NCBI RefSeq assembly: GCF_028692895.1
Contig: NZ_JAQUWN010000010.1
Span: 1-64,000 of the forward strand
Source of the DNA: Pseudodesulfovibrio sp.
Lineage (GTDB): Bacteria; Desulfobacterota; Desulfovibrionia; Desulfovibrionales; Desulfovibrionaceae
Length of the DNA stretch: 64,000 nucleotides
Reading direction: 5' to 3'
The first letter of the stretch is position 1; each line of letters starts with the position of its first letter. Both the position numbers and the translations under genes were made by a program. Under the pieces are notes generated by a model. The model was not told where the DNA came from. It made no database searches and saw only the letters and a list, made by a program, of their open reading frames with translations. Shown here piece by piece: positions 1 through 10,925 of this stretch.

Positions 1-2
1 GC

Positions 3-401
3 CTGCACGCCAAGGAACAAGACGAGGCGCGACGCATCGCCGCCATGAGGTCCGTTCCTGGCGTCGGCGAGGTGGTCGCGACCGCATTTGCCGCTGAAAT
101 ATACCGCCCGGAGCGTTTCAACCGCAGCGAGGAGGTGACGGCCTATCTCGGCCTGGCCCCGGTGATCCGGCAAAGCGGTGGCGGAAAGGGAAAGTCGTTT
201 ATCCGACCGGTGGGGCAACGTCGCTTGCGAAGCCTGCTCGTGGAAGCGGCCTGGGGCTGGAAGCAAAGAGACGAATGGGCGCGGGAGTTCTACAATCGGA
301 TTTTGAGCCGACACGGCGTGCCGCAAAAGGCGATCACCGCGCTGGCTCGAAAGCTGGCCGCATTGCTGTGGAAGCCCAGCTTGCCACCGGCAACGGCCTG
401 A
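3..401 (+). CDS. IS110-family transposase, C-terminal part (cut by window start)
   Basis: The frame is open from the window edge, so this is the 3' part of a longer gene; the first visible ATG (45) is internal. The visible piece starts with a helix and the SVPGVGEVVA segment, a helix-hairpin-helix-like motif typical of the C-terminal Transposase_20 (IS116/IS110/IS902) domain, followed by the family pattern AYLGLAPVIRQSGGG and a basic helical tail. IS110 enzymes are DEDD transposases that move circular intermediates and make no terminal inverted repeats, so no ends can be marked from this side. The catalytic DEDD region would lie outside the window. Whether the whole element is intact cannot be judged. 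Family assignment is firm, activity unknown. Confidence 0.85.
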   Translation: MHAKEQDEARRIAAMRSVPGVGEVVATAFAAEIYRPERFNRSEEVTAYLGLAPVIRQSGGGKGKSFIRPVGQRRLRSLLVEAAWGWKQRDEWAREFYNRILSRHGVPQKAITALARKLAALLWKPSLPPATA

Positions 402-608
402 ACGGATCGCGGGGGGCCTTAGGTAGCATCGACTACGAACAAAAATGGCGATCCAAAACAACTACCGTACCGAATCGGTACTTGGTGCCGCAGAGCACGA
501 ATAAGAAAAGGAATACACTCTATTAGCCGCAATGGTGAGGGTAGAGTCTGGCCTGTGAACAGTCGAAGACAGGGCAAATGGGAGGGATTGACATGGGGCC
601 GCATAAGG

Positions 609-642
609 AAAGCCCCCGACCGGCGCTCCGGGCGGGGGCTTT
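609..642 (-). terminator. Rho-independent terminator of the aldolase gene
   Basis: A 10-base-pair stem (609-618 with 633-642) with a GC-rich core closed by AAA/TTT pairs and a 14-base loop. On the minus strand it lies about 20 bases after the stop codon at 665, in the right place to end that transcript. Confidence 0.75.
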
Positions 643-664
643 GCATCGGCGCGCTGCCGGAAAG

Positions 665-1468
665 CTACAGGATGTCCTCGTGCCCTTCCAAGGCCGCGTC
701 CACGCTCATGTTCTCGTGAACCACGCGGTTGAGGACCTGGACCAGCCGGGTCCGGTTGTGGTGCTGGAAGACGTTGCGGCCCACGGAAAGGCCCGCCCCG
801 CCCGCGTCCAGGGAGGCGCGGACCATGTTCAGGAAGTCGCGCGTGGAGTCCATCTTGGCCCCGCCCGCGATGACCACGGGCACGCAGGCGCACTCCACGA
901 CCTTGGCGAAGGACTCCGGGTCGCCGGTGTAGTTGACCTTGACCACGTCCGCGCCGAGCTCCGCGCCCACGCGGGCGCAGTGGGCCACCACGTCCGGGGC
1001 GAACTCGTCCGGGATCTTGGCCCCGCGCGCATAGATCATGGCGAGCAGGGGCATGCCCCACTCGCCCGCCGACGCGGCCACGGCTCCCAGGTCGGCCAGC
1101 ATCTGGCCCTCGGTCTCGTCGCCCAGGTTGATGTGCACGCTCACGGCGTCCGCGCCCAGGCGGATGGCCTCCTCCACCGTGGTCACCAGCCGCTTGACGT
1201 TGGGGTACGGCGAAAGGCAGGTCCCGGCCGAAAGATGGACGATGCAGCCGAAGTCCCGGCCCTGCATGCGGTGGCCGAGCTTGACCTGGCCCTTGTGCAC
1301 CAACCCCGCGTTGGCCCCGCCCGCCACCAGGTCGGTGACGGTGTCGCGCATCTTCTCCAGCCCTGCGATGGGCCCCACGGTCACGCCGTGGTCCATGGGC
1401 ACGATGATGGTGCGCCCGGTGTTGCGGTTGAAGATTCTCTCCAGGCGAATGGCTTTTCCTATGTGCAT
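665..1468 (-). CDS. DhnA/DeoC-type class I aldolase, probable 2-amino-3,7-dideoxy-D-threo-hept-6-ulosonate synthase
   Basis: This is a 267-residue TIM-barrel aldolase of the archaeal class I fructose-bisphosphate aldolase type. Visible family signatures are VPMDHGVTVGP near the N-terminus, the DAVSVHINLG strand, the DVVKVNYTGD strand that carries the Schiff-base lysine, and VVIAGG near the phosphate site. In Desulfovibrio and methanogens this family makes the seven-carbon precursor of the alternative shikimate pathway. The ATG at 1468 is chosen because AGGGGTG lies just upstream and the homology begins at MHIGKAIRL; an upstream extension to 1606 is low-complexity. The usual partner, dehydroquinate synthase II, is not adjacent, so a generic aldolase role cannot be excluded. 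Confidence 0.8.
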   Translation of the reverse strand: MHIGKAIRLERIFNRNTGRTIIVPMDHGVTVGPIAGLEKMRDTVTDLVAGGANAGLVHKGQVKLGHRMQGRDFGCIVHLSAGTCLSPYPNVKRLVTTVEEAIRLGADAVSVHINLGDETEGQMLADLGAVAASAGEWGMPLLAMIYARGAKIPDEFAPDVVAHCARVGAELGADVVKVNYTGDPESFAKVVECACVPVVIAGGAKMDSTRDFLNMVRASLDAGGAGLSVGRNVFQHHNRTRLVQVLNRVVHENMSVDAALEGHEDIL

Positions 1469-1681
1469 CGTGTCACCCCTGTGCTGGTTCCGCGCCGTTT
1501 CGGCTTGTTGTCGCTCCATTGCGCCATGACATAATACACTCGCGCCCAAGAGAAAAGGGGAATCCGCCCCGCCCGGCGGGTGCAACCGAAGCTTGACGCG
1601 CCGCAACCGTTCCTTTTATTGACTTGCGCGCCAGAACATGGAAACAGGAAACAAGCGGGCGGACGCCCGGAGCGAGCACCC

Positions 1682-2947
1682 ATGAGCGAAGACATAGCAT
1701 ACGAAAACATATTCATCGCCCGGCAGCCCGTGTTCGACCGGAACAACGGCACCTGGGGGTACATGCTCCTGTTCCGCGACAGCCAGAACGCGGATCACGC
1801 CGTCATCGCCGACAACTCCGAAGCGACCATGACCCTGGTGGCCAACCTGCCCCTGTGCGGCGGCATCGCCGGGGCCAAGGGCCGCCTGATGATCCACTTC
1901 ACCCCCGACGACATCAAGCGCGACACCCCCCTGGCCGTGCCCTGGCCCAACGTGGTCATCATCGTGGAGGAGACGGCCGAGGCCGACACCGCCACCCTCA
2001 CCGCCCTGGCCGAATTCCGCAACCAGGGCTACGAAGTGGCCGTCAACAACTTCGAGGGCCGCGAAGGCGGCGAACACCTGGCCGAACTGGCCGACTACTT
2101 CGTCGTGGACATGGACGGCAAGGCCCCCGACGACCTCTCCCGCATCGTCTCCCGGGGCAAGAAAAGCGGCTCGGCCCGCTTCATCGCCAAACGGGTGGAA
2201 ACCGCCGACATCCTGGCCATGGCCCGCGACGCCGGGTTCCACCTCTTCCACGGCTTCTTCTTCCAGCGCCCGCAGGTCCAGTCCGGACGCAAGATTTCCT
2301 CCTCCGAAGTGACGCGGCTCAAGCTCTTCGAAATCATCGAAAAGGACGAGCCCGACTTCGACGCCCTGGCCCCGGCCATCGAGGCGGACGTGACCATCAG
2401 CTACCGGCTGCTCAATTTCCTCAACTCCGCCAACTTCAGCTTCGCCTCCACCATCACCTCCATCCGGCAGGCCGTGGTCCTGGCGGGCTGGAAACCCATC
2501 CGCAACTGGCTCAGGCTCATCATCCTCACGGACATGACCCCGTCGGAAAAGACCATGGAGCTCGCCTACCTCTCGGCCCACCGGGCCAAGCTCTTCGAAA
2601 CCGCCGCCCTGGGCGGGGGCTACGAGGAGGAGTCGGACAAGCTCTTCATGCTCGGCCTCTTCTCCCTGCTCGACGCCCTGTTCGACATGGAGATGAAGGA
2701 CGTGGTCAAACAACTGCCCGTGGATGACGCCATCAAGGCCGCCCTGTGCGGACAGAACAACCGCTACACCTCCTGGATCGCCCTGGCCAAGGCCATCGAG
2801 AGCTCGGACTGGGACGCCGTGGGCACACTGGCCAAGGAACTGAACCTCCTGCCCGGCACCGTGGCCGTCAGCTACCAGCACGCCTTCTCCTGGGCCGACT
2901 CCTTCTTCTCCATGCACGGGGAAACGGACCGGGAAACCGTCCAGTAG
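1682..2947 (+). CDS. EAL-HDOD signalling protein (YuxH type) with degenerate EAL domain
   Basis: A 421-residue cytoplasmic protein. Residues 1-200 form an EAL-like domain opening with IFIARQPVFDRN, but the position that is EAL or YELLFR in relatives reads YMLLFR, so the metal-binding glutamate is missing and phosphodiesterase activity is unlikely. Residues about 205-400 form an HDOD domain (SYRLLNFLNSANFSF; IRQAVVLAGWKPIRNW). The combination is known in YuxH-type proteins linked to c-di-GMP sensing and motility. The ATG at 1682 has a GGAG about 9 bases upstream. It diverges from the aldolase gene, with a short shared upstream region. A binding rather than catalytic role is inferred. Confidence 0.85.
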   Translation: MSEDIAYENIFIARQPVFDRNNGTWGYMLLFRDSQNADHAVIADNSEATMTLVANLPLCGGIAGAKGRLMIHFTPDDIKRDTPLAVPWPNVVIIVEETAEADTATLTALAEFRNQGYEVAVNNFEGREGGEHLAELADYFVVDMDGKAPDDLSRIVSRGKKSGSARFIAKRVETADILAMARDAGFHLFHGFFFQRPQVQSGRKISSSEVTRLKLFEIIEKDEPDFDALAPAIEADVTISYRLLNFLNSANFSFASTITSIRQAVVLAGWKPIRNWLRLIILTDMTPSEKTMELAYLSAHRAKLFETAALGGGYEEESDKLFMLGLFSLLDALFDMEMKDVVKQLPVDDAIKAALCGQNNRYTSWIALAKAIESSDWDAVGTLAKELNLLPGTVAVSYQHAFSWADSFFSMHGETDRETVQ

Positions 2948-3006
2948 CCCAGGGACGACTGCGCCCGGCCTTGCCCGGCCCGTCCATATCCCGTACCGTC
3001 GGCTTC

Positions 3007-4206
3007 ATGGCCGAAACCCTGTCCCGCCGCGCCTTTCTGGCCGCCTGCGCCGCCCTGGCCCTGCCGCGCCCCGCGCTGGCGGCGTCCTCGCCCCGCGCCC
3101 TGGTCGGCACCGTCCTCGCGGGCCCCGGCCTCACCCCCCTGCCCGACCACGCCGTGCTCGTCTCCGGCGCCCGCATCCAGGCCGTGCTTCCGGCCGCCGC
3201 CCTGCCCCCGGACACCCCGGTCCTCTTCCGCACCGGCCACATCCTGCCCGGCGTCATCAACTGCCACGTCCACCGCGTCCACGCCGACGACGACCGCCGC
3301 GCCCGCCACCTCGTCCACGGCGTCACCTCCATCGGCGACGCGGCTTCGCCCCTCGCCGCCCTGCGCGAACTCGCCCGGTCCCCCACCGGCCAGACCGCCA
3401 CCGCCGCCTGCGCCGGGCCCATGCTCTGCCCGCCCGGCGGCTACCCCCTGCCCGTCCACAGCCCGGAACACGGTCTGCCCACCACCTCGCCCCGGCAGGC
3501 CCGCCGACACGTCCGCTTCCTCGCCGACCACGGCGCAACCATGATAAAGCTCGCCTTCGAACCCGGCCCCTACCCCACCCCCTGGCCCCTGCTCGACACC
3601 GCCACCGCCGCTGCCGCCGCCGACCAGGCCCGCAAACTCGGCCTCACCGTCCGCTGCCACGTCGAAGACCTCGGCGGACTCGCCCCCGCCCTCGACGCGG
3701 GCGTCGACGTCGTGGACCACGTCCCCCACCGCCACATCACCCCGTCCGGCCCCCAGCCCGTCCTCATCCCGGACGAAACCGCCCCCGCACCCCACTACCT
3801 CGCCCTGCTCGAACGCATGGCCCGCAACCGCGTCACCCTCGCCCCCACCCTTGACGTCCTCTCCCGCTCCCTCTGGCGCGGCCCCTGCCAGACCATCCCC
3901 ACCGCCGCCTTCCATGCCCTCGGCGGCCAGATCGCCGTGGGCAACGACTTTCCCTACCGACGCACCGACGCGGGCATGCCCCTCGCCGAACTCCACCTGC
4001 TCCACGACGCCGGACTCCCCACCCGCGCCGTCCTCCAGGCCGCCACCTCCGGCAGCGCCCACGCCTGCGGACTGGCTAACCGGGGCGTCATCGAACCCGG
4101 CGCCCAGGCCGACCTCCTCGTCACCCGCGCCAACCCCTTGGAAGCCCTCGACACCCTGGCCGACCCGGTGCTCGTGATGAAGGACGGGGTGGTCGTCCGG
4201 GGATAA
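3007..4206 (+). CDS. Exported amidohydrolase-family protein
   Basis: A 399-residue protein with a Tat-like leader (SRRAFLAACAALALP, then ALA cleavage site), so it probably acts in the periplasm. The body is an amidohydrolase TIM barrel: an NCHVHRVH metal-ligand motif at the first strand, DHGATMIKLAFEPG, a later VDVVDHVPHRH metal-site histidine cluster, and VGNDFPYRRTDAGMP near the last strand where the catalytic aspartate resides. The C-terminus (IEPGAQADLLVTRANPLEAL) folds back as the small beta sandwich typical of imidazolonepropionase-like members. The substrate cannot be told. It follows the EAL-HDOD gene by 59 bases on the same strand, so co-transcription is possible. Confidence 0.75.
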   Translation: MAETLSRRAFLAACAALALPRPALAASSPRALVGTVLAGPGLTPLPDHAVLVSGARIQAVLPAAALPPDTPVLFRTGHILPGVINCHVHRVHADDDRRARHLVHGVTSIGDAASPLAALRELARSPTGQTATAACAGPMLCPPGGYPLPVHSPEHGLPTTSPRQARRHVRFLADHGATMIKLAFEPGPYPTPWPLLDTATAAAAADQARKLGLTVRCHVEDLGGLAPALDAGVDVVDHVPHRHITPSGPQPVLIPDETAPAPHYLALLERMARNRVTLAPTLDVLSRSLWRGPCQTIPTAAFHALGGQIAVGNDFPYRRTDAGMPLAELHLLHDAGLPTRAVLQAATSGSAHACGLANRGVIEPGAQADLLVTRANPLEALDTLADPVLVMKDGVVVRG

Positions 4207-4227
4207 GAAGCGGGGAATGCCTCCGGC

Positions 4228-5097
4228 CTACAGCCGCCGCATCCCTTCCGGCCTCAGCGGCGTGAGCCCGGCGATGGCCTGGTCGAGCTGTTCGAGGGCG
4301 CTGGCCTTGCCGGAGGGCAGGCGGACCTTGAGAGGCAGGTAGTTGGAGGCGTGGTTGGCGAGGAAGAGGGCGCGCGGCAGGTCGAGATGGGCGATCATTT
4401 CGCGCAGTTCGCGAAGGATGCCGAGGCTGTCGGGAAGCGTGAAGCCGCCTTGTCGGTGGCGGGCGTGGAGGGGGGTGCCGGGAATGAGCATGAGGGAGAG
4501 TGCGGCGATCTGGTCGGGCTGCATGGCGCTCAGGGCGTCGGCGGTGGCGCGGGCGTGGGCGAGGGAGCCGGCGACGCCGCCCAGGCCGTTGAGGATGGTG
4601 ACGTTGAGCTTGATTCCGGCGGCTCGGGCGCGGCGGCCCTGCTCGACGATGAGGGCGGCGGTCTCGCCCTTGTTCATGGAGGAGAGGACGGCGTCGTCGC
4701 CGGATTCGAGGCCCATGTAGACGATGCCGAGGCCTGCGTCGCGCAGGGCGGCCAGGTCGGCGTCGGATTTGCGGGCCAGGCCGGCGGCGCGGGCGTAGGA
4801 GCCGACGCGGGTGACCCAGGGGAGTCGGGCGCGGATGTCGGCGAGGAGGGCGAGAAGCCGGGATTGGGGCAGGACCAGGGCGTCGCCGTCGCAGAGGAAG
4901 AGGCGGCGCTGGCGGGCGCAGTGCGCGGAGGCGAAGTCGAGGTCCCGGCGGACGGCGGCCGGGTCCTTGATGGCGAAGGGCTTGTCCAGGTACGCGCCGC
5001 AGAAGGCGCAGCGGTTGTGGGAGCAGCCCAGGGTGACCTGGAGCAGGATGCTGTCGGCCTCGCTGGGCGGGCGGATGATGGTTCCCCGGTGGTCCAT
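4228..5097 (-). CDS. Radical SAM protein, COG1032-like, with CX4CX2C cluster motif
   Basis: A 289-residue radical SAM enzyme. The cluster motif is GCSHNRCAFC (Cys25, Cys30, Cys33), i.e. CX4CX2C in place of the usual CX3CX2C; this spacing is seen in a subgroup of COG1032-like proteins. Later motifs are LGIVYMGLESG (SAM-binding strand 4 region) and KLNVTILNGLGG. There is no B12 domain and no TRAM or extra cluster domain, so it is close to a bare core enzyme. The reaction is unknown. It converges with the amidohydrolase gene (21 bases between stops). The start at 5097 is supported by conservation of the first strand. Confidence 0.8.
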   Translation of the reverse strand: MDHRGTIIRPPSEADSILLQVTLGCSHNRCAFCGAYLDKPFAIKDPAAVRRDLDFASAHCARQRRLFLCDGDALVLPQSRLLALLADIRARLPWVTRVGSYARAAGLARKSDADLAALRDAGLGIVYMGLESGDDAVLSSMNKGETAALIVEQGRRARAAGIKLNVTILNGLGGVAGSLAHARATADALSAMQPDQIAALSLMLIPGTPLHARHRQGGFTLPDSLGILRELREMIAHLDLPRALFLANHASNYLPLKVRLPSGKASALEQLDQAIAGLTPLRPEGMRRL

Positions 5098-5188
5098 GTC
5101 CCTTGGTAGCAGGAGCGGGCCGTCCTGGGAACCGCCAAGGGAGCGGTCCGGCGCGATTCTAATTGACCGGATGGCGGCGGCTTCCTAA

Positions 5189-5560
5189 CAGGAGAGTATC
5201 CACCGGCCCCTGTTCCGCCGGTCCGGGGCCGCCTTTGAAGCCGTTGCCGAGGAGACGCGCACGGCCCTGAATTCCGTGCAAAGCCGTTTCATCGCCTTTC
5301 TCGTGGCCGCCCGGCCTCTGGCCCTGAACGCGGCCATCGGGGCGGCCAGGGCGGACGGCGCGGGCAGGGGGTTCGCCGTGGCGGAGAACGAGGTCCGCAA
5401 GCTGGCGGAAAAAACCATGGACGCCACGCGCGAGGTGGGCGAGAACATTCAGGCGATCCAGGGCGCCACCCGGGGCAACGTCGTCCCGGCCGTGGCCTCG
5501 GGGGAGCAATCCGCCGCCAAGGAAACACGGCAGGCCATCCGGAGCCCGAAGAACCGAGGA
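5189..5560 (+). pseudogene. Methyl-accepting chemotaxis protein remnant (signalling domain)
   Basis: An open frame directly after a stop at 5186 encodes pieces of an MCP cytoplasmic domain in correct order: [16 protein letters not shown], then [40 protein letters not shown] and SGEQSAAKE. The hairpin-tip motif, normally NLLALNAAIEAARAGE, is damaged ([20 protein letters not shown]), the IAEQTN portion is lost, and the stretch between the ATR block and the SGEQSAA block has been shortened. No sensor, membrane or HAMP part precedes it and the frame runs on without a stop into the next gene. This is therefore a decayed fragment, not a functional receptor. Confidence 0.75.
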
Positions 5561-5573
5561 TCGGGAAGCGAAC

Positions 5574-7967
<2,394 letters not shown>

Positions 7968-7998
7968 CGTCGAAGCAAGCCGACAAAGGAGCTTACCC

Positions 7999-8367
7999 AT
8001 GAAGACCATACTCGTGGTGGACGACGCGCCCATCATCCGGGAGCTGATCAAATCCGTGCTGGAGGCGGAAGGCTACAACGTGGTCGAGGCGGCGGACGGC
8101 GAGGAAGCCATCCGAATCTGCCGCGAAAAACCCGTCGACCTGTCCATAGTGGACATCTTCCTGCCCAAGAAGGGCGGCCTCCAGGTCATGGGCGAACTGA
8201 TCAAGTCCGAACGCAACCACAAGTTCATCGCCATCTCCGGCGGCGAGGCCTTCAACCCCGAAGCCATCGTCGAACTGGCCAAGGTCTTCGACGTGGTCGA
8301 AACCTTCACCAAGCCCATCGACACCCGAAAACTCGTCGAAACCGTCAAGGACGCCCTGGCGGATTAG
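7999..8367 (+). CDS. Single-domain response regulator (CheY-like)
   Basis: A 122-residue protein consisting of only a receiver domain. The acidic pair Asp8-Asp9, the phospho-acceptor Asp52 in SIVDIFLP, Ser80 and Lys105 (FTKP) are all in place. No DNA-binding or enzymatic output domain follows. An AAAGGAG ribosome site precedes the ATG. It follows the hybrid histidine kinase closely, and both are followed by a strong terminator, so the two are probably one phosphorelay operon. The target is unknown; it could act by protein contact, like CheY or Spo0F. Confidence 0.9.
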   Translation: MKTILVVDDAPIIRELIKSVLEAEGYNVVEAADGEEAIRICREKPVDLSIVDIFLPKKGGLQVMGELIKSERNHKFIAISGGEAFNPEAIVELAKVFDVVETFTKPIDTRKLVETVKDALAD

Positions 8368-8391
8368 ACGGACTTCCGGCGGCCGGGAGAG

Positions 8392-8440
8392 AAGGGGAGA
8401 GGGGAACCTTTTTGAAAAAGGCTCCCCTCTCCCCTTTTCC
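8392..8440 (+). terminator. Strong bidirectional rho-independent terminator
   Basis: Two 22-base arms (about 8392-8413 and 8417-8438) pair with one mismatch around a few-base loop; the stem contains T and A runs at its tip and is followed by TTTT. It ends the kinase/regulator operon and can also end the convergent transporter gene. Confidence 0.85.
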
Positions 8441-8545
8441 TCCGCCTCCCAAGGCTTTCGTGGCGCGCACTCCCTCCGCCCGGCGGGGATCGCCCTTCCG
8501 CGTCTTTTCGCCCGTGCGGCGCAGGCGGGTCGGCGAGCCCCCCCC

Positions 8546-10003
8546 CTAGTGCCAGACCGAACTGCTCATGAACAGGGCCGTCCCGATGAGGGTGATGGCC
8601 AAGCCGCCGCACAGGGCGAGGGCGCCGTACAGCCAGTTGAAGACCCGACGATTGGCCGAGGAGAGCCGCAGGGTGGCGGACCGGGCGGCCACCGCGCCCC
8701 AGGCGAAGAGAGTCGTGGTGACGCCCATGCCCGCGGCCATGGCCACCACGGCCAGGAGCCCGGCCCAAAGGATCTGCTGGCCCACGGCGAAGGCGAGGAT
8801 CACGGCCGCGCCGGGGCAGGGCGCCAAGCCGGTGACCAGGGAGACGAGCAGAATCTGGCGGAGGCTTTCGGGCGCGGCCGCCCCGGCGGGAGCGGAACAG
8901 CCGGGTTCGGCCAGCAGGCCGCCCCGCCACAGCCCGCGCGCGGTGTTGAGCAGGAGGAAGAGGCCGACCAGCGCGACCAGAGCGTAGCTGACGGGCTGGA
9001 GGGCGAGGGATGCCTCGGTGACCCCGCCCATTCCCGTGGAGAACAGGGCGTAGGCCAGGGCCACGGCCACGGCCGCCGAGCTCATGTGCACGAAGGTGAT
9101 GGCGTTGCCCATGAGCGCGCCCGAAAAAAACGAGCCGGGGCGGCTCAGGAAATAGGAGCAGACCACGGCCTTGCCGTGCCCCGGTCCCACGGCGTGGACG
9201 ATGCCGTAGAGGAAGGAGAAGGCCAGGAACCACCACAGGGCCGGGCCGAGGGGCGCGGAGCGGATGCCCAGGCCGAAGCCGTTGAGCTTGAGGGTGAGCG
9301 CCTTCTGGGCCTGGCGCACCAGGTTCATGGCCCGTTCGAGGAGCGAAAGCGTCCCGGCCGGGACGGCCGGTTCTTCCCCGCCGGTCAGCAGGGGCGAGGT
9401 CCCGCCGCCGGGCCCCCTCACCGAGAGGTGCACGGCCTGGGGCACGATGAACTGCCAGTAGGTCCGGTCCTTGGCCGGGCGGATGGAGAAGCCGGCGCGC
9501 TCCGCCCCCGGTCCGGCGATGGCGATGCGGTCCTCCAGGAGCAGCATGTCGGTGTAGTATTCCCGGTCGAACACGGCGGCGCGGAAGCCGCGCATCTCCG
9601 CCGAGGACAGGTGGACGGGCACGGTGAAGGCGTAGGCCAGCCGCCCCTCCCTGAGGGACGCCCGGAAATCGCGCACTTGGCCGACCGGCAGCCGCCCTCC
9701 CCCGTTTTCGAGAAAGGTGAAATACCCGAAGTTGGCCAGGTTGTCGAAGGCCCCGGCCTTGATGGCGGCCTGGCCCTCCGGGGTGGCCAGAGCGGCCGGG
9801 TCCAGACCCAGCTCGGCCAGGATGGCGTTGGTGAAGAGGTCGTCGAAGAGCCAGTCCTCGCACAGGGCGGCCAGGCCGGTCCCGTCGAGCTCGAAGGTCA
9901 GGGAGACGTCCACGTAGACGTGGGGATGGGCGTGGGCCGGGGCCGCCCAGAGGAGCAGCGCCAGCAGGGCGGGGAGCAGGATTCGGATCGGCGCGCGCAT
10001 CAT
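8546..10003 (-). CDS. DUF1007-NicO fusion: predicted nickel/cobalt exporter with periplasmic domain
   Basis: A 485-residue membrane protein. An N-terminal signal peptide (about 1-25) is followed by HAHPHVYVDV and a periplasmic DUF1007 domain (to about 215). The C-terminal half is a NicO/RcnA-type transporter with six or more hydrophobic segments. Its signature motifs are HAVGPGHGKAVV and VTGLAPCPGAAVI. Relatives move Ni2+ or Co2+ and DUF1007 proteins are usually encoded beside them; here the two are fused. Ni matters for hydrogenases in sulfate reducers, but uptake or export cannot be told from sequence. It is a single-gene unit, convergent with the response regulator gene. Confidence 0.85.
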   Translation of the reverse strand: MMRAPIRILLPALLALLLWAAPAHAHPHVYVDVSLTFELDGTGLAALCEDWLFDDLFTNAILAELGLDPAALATPEGQAAIKAGAFDNLANFGYFTFLENGGGRLPVGQVRDFRASLREGRLAYAFTVPVHLSSAEMRGFRAAVFDREYYTDMLLLEDRIAIAGPGAERAGFSIRPAKDRTYWQFIVPQAVHLSVRGPGGGTSPLLTGGEEPAVPAGTLSLLERAMNLVRQAQKALTLKLNGFGLGIRSAPLGPALWWFLAFSFLYGIVHAVGPGHGKAVVCSYFLSRPGSFFSGALMGNAITFVHMSSAAVAVALAYALFSTGMGGVTEASLALQPVSYALVALVGLFLLLNTARGLWRGGLLAEPGCSAPAGAAAPESLRQILLVSLVTGLAPCPGAAVILAFAVGQQILWAGLLAVVAMAAGMGVTTTLFAWGAVAARSATLRLSSANRRVFNWLYGALALCGGLAITLIGTALFMSSSVWH

Positions 10004-10120
10004 CGACGCCTGTTAGATGACTCCGGCGCGCAAGGCAAGGGGCCGGGACCCCCGGCGTTGTCAATTCTCCGGTTTGGCCGTATCATGGCGGTTCAGAGAA
10101 CCGCCAACAAAAGGGGAACC

Positions 10121-10828
10121 ATGCTCCGATCGCGGACCGCCCTCCTCCTGTGCGCCCTCCTGGCCTTCCTGGCCTTCCCGGCTATCCCGGCCCCGGCCGG
10201 ACAGTTCACCATCGCCGTGCCCTCCGACGCCTGCCCCTCCCCGGCCCTGCTGGCCGACCTGGCGCGCCTGCTGCTCCGCAAGGCGGGCCTGACCCCGCAG
10301 GTGATCCAGATGCCGACGGCGGGCATCGGCCAGGCCCTGGCCAATGGCGCGGCGGGCGCGGCCCTGGCCGACGCCTCGCTGGCGCGGGCCGCCGGGGCCT
10401 CCAACCTGGGCCCGGCCTTGCACCTGAAGCTGGTGGTGCTGCCGCGCGCCACCACGGTCCTGCGCTCCCCGCGCGACCTGGGGGCCAAGACCCTGTCCCT
10501 GGCCCGGACCGACGCCTCGCTCCTGCGCACGGCCCGACAACTGGGCGCAACGCCCCTGCCCGCGCAAAACACCGGCGACGCCATCCGCCTCGCCCTGGCC
10601 GGACGGGCCGACGCGGTCCTGGGCTGGGAGCGGGTGGTCCTGGCCCGGCTGCAAAAGAACCGCTATCCCGCGCGCGCCCTGGGCAAGCCCATCACCCTGG
10701 CCGCCTACTCCCCCTGCCTGCTGCTGGCCAAAAGCGGCGCGGCCCAGCGCAACCGGCTGAGCGACGCCCTGCTCCACCTCGTCCGCAGCGGAGCCCTCGA
10801 CGCCGAAGCTTCCAGGCACCTTCAATAA
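10121..10828 (+). CDS. Periplasmic substrate-binding-like protein
   Basis: A 235-residue protein with a cleavable signal peptide (RSRTALLLCALLAFLAF, then PAPAGQ). The rest has the two-lobe pattern of PhnD/SsuA-like binding proteins: ITIAVPSDACPSPALLADLARLL is only visible in part as FTIAVPSDAC, then a central LGAKTLSLARTDA strand and an NTGDAIRLALAGRADAVLGW segment. No ABC permease or ATPase lies nearby. The next gene is a membrane histidine kinase 97 bases away, so this may be the ligand-binding partner of that sensor. The ATG at 10121 has AGGGGAA directly upstream and begins the signal peptide. Ligand unknown. Confidence 0.7.
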   Translation: MLRSRTALLLCALLAFLAFPAIPAPAGQFTIAVPSDACPSPALLADLARLLLRKAGLTPQVIQMPTAGIGQALANGAAGAALADASLARAAGASNLGPALHLKLVVLPRATTVLRSPRDLGAKTLSLARTDASLLRTARQLGATPLPAQNTGDAIRLALAGRADAVLGWERVVLARLQKNRYPARALGKPITLAAYSPCLLLAKSGAAQRNRLSDALLHLVRSGALDAEASRHLQ

Positions 10829-10925
10829 CTATGGTGACACCGGGAACCGACTTGTGTAATTAAATGAATCCAGGGATAGCCATGCGACAGTTTCGTCCCG
10901 ATTTTCCGCACCCGGTAAAGGACAG

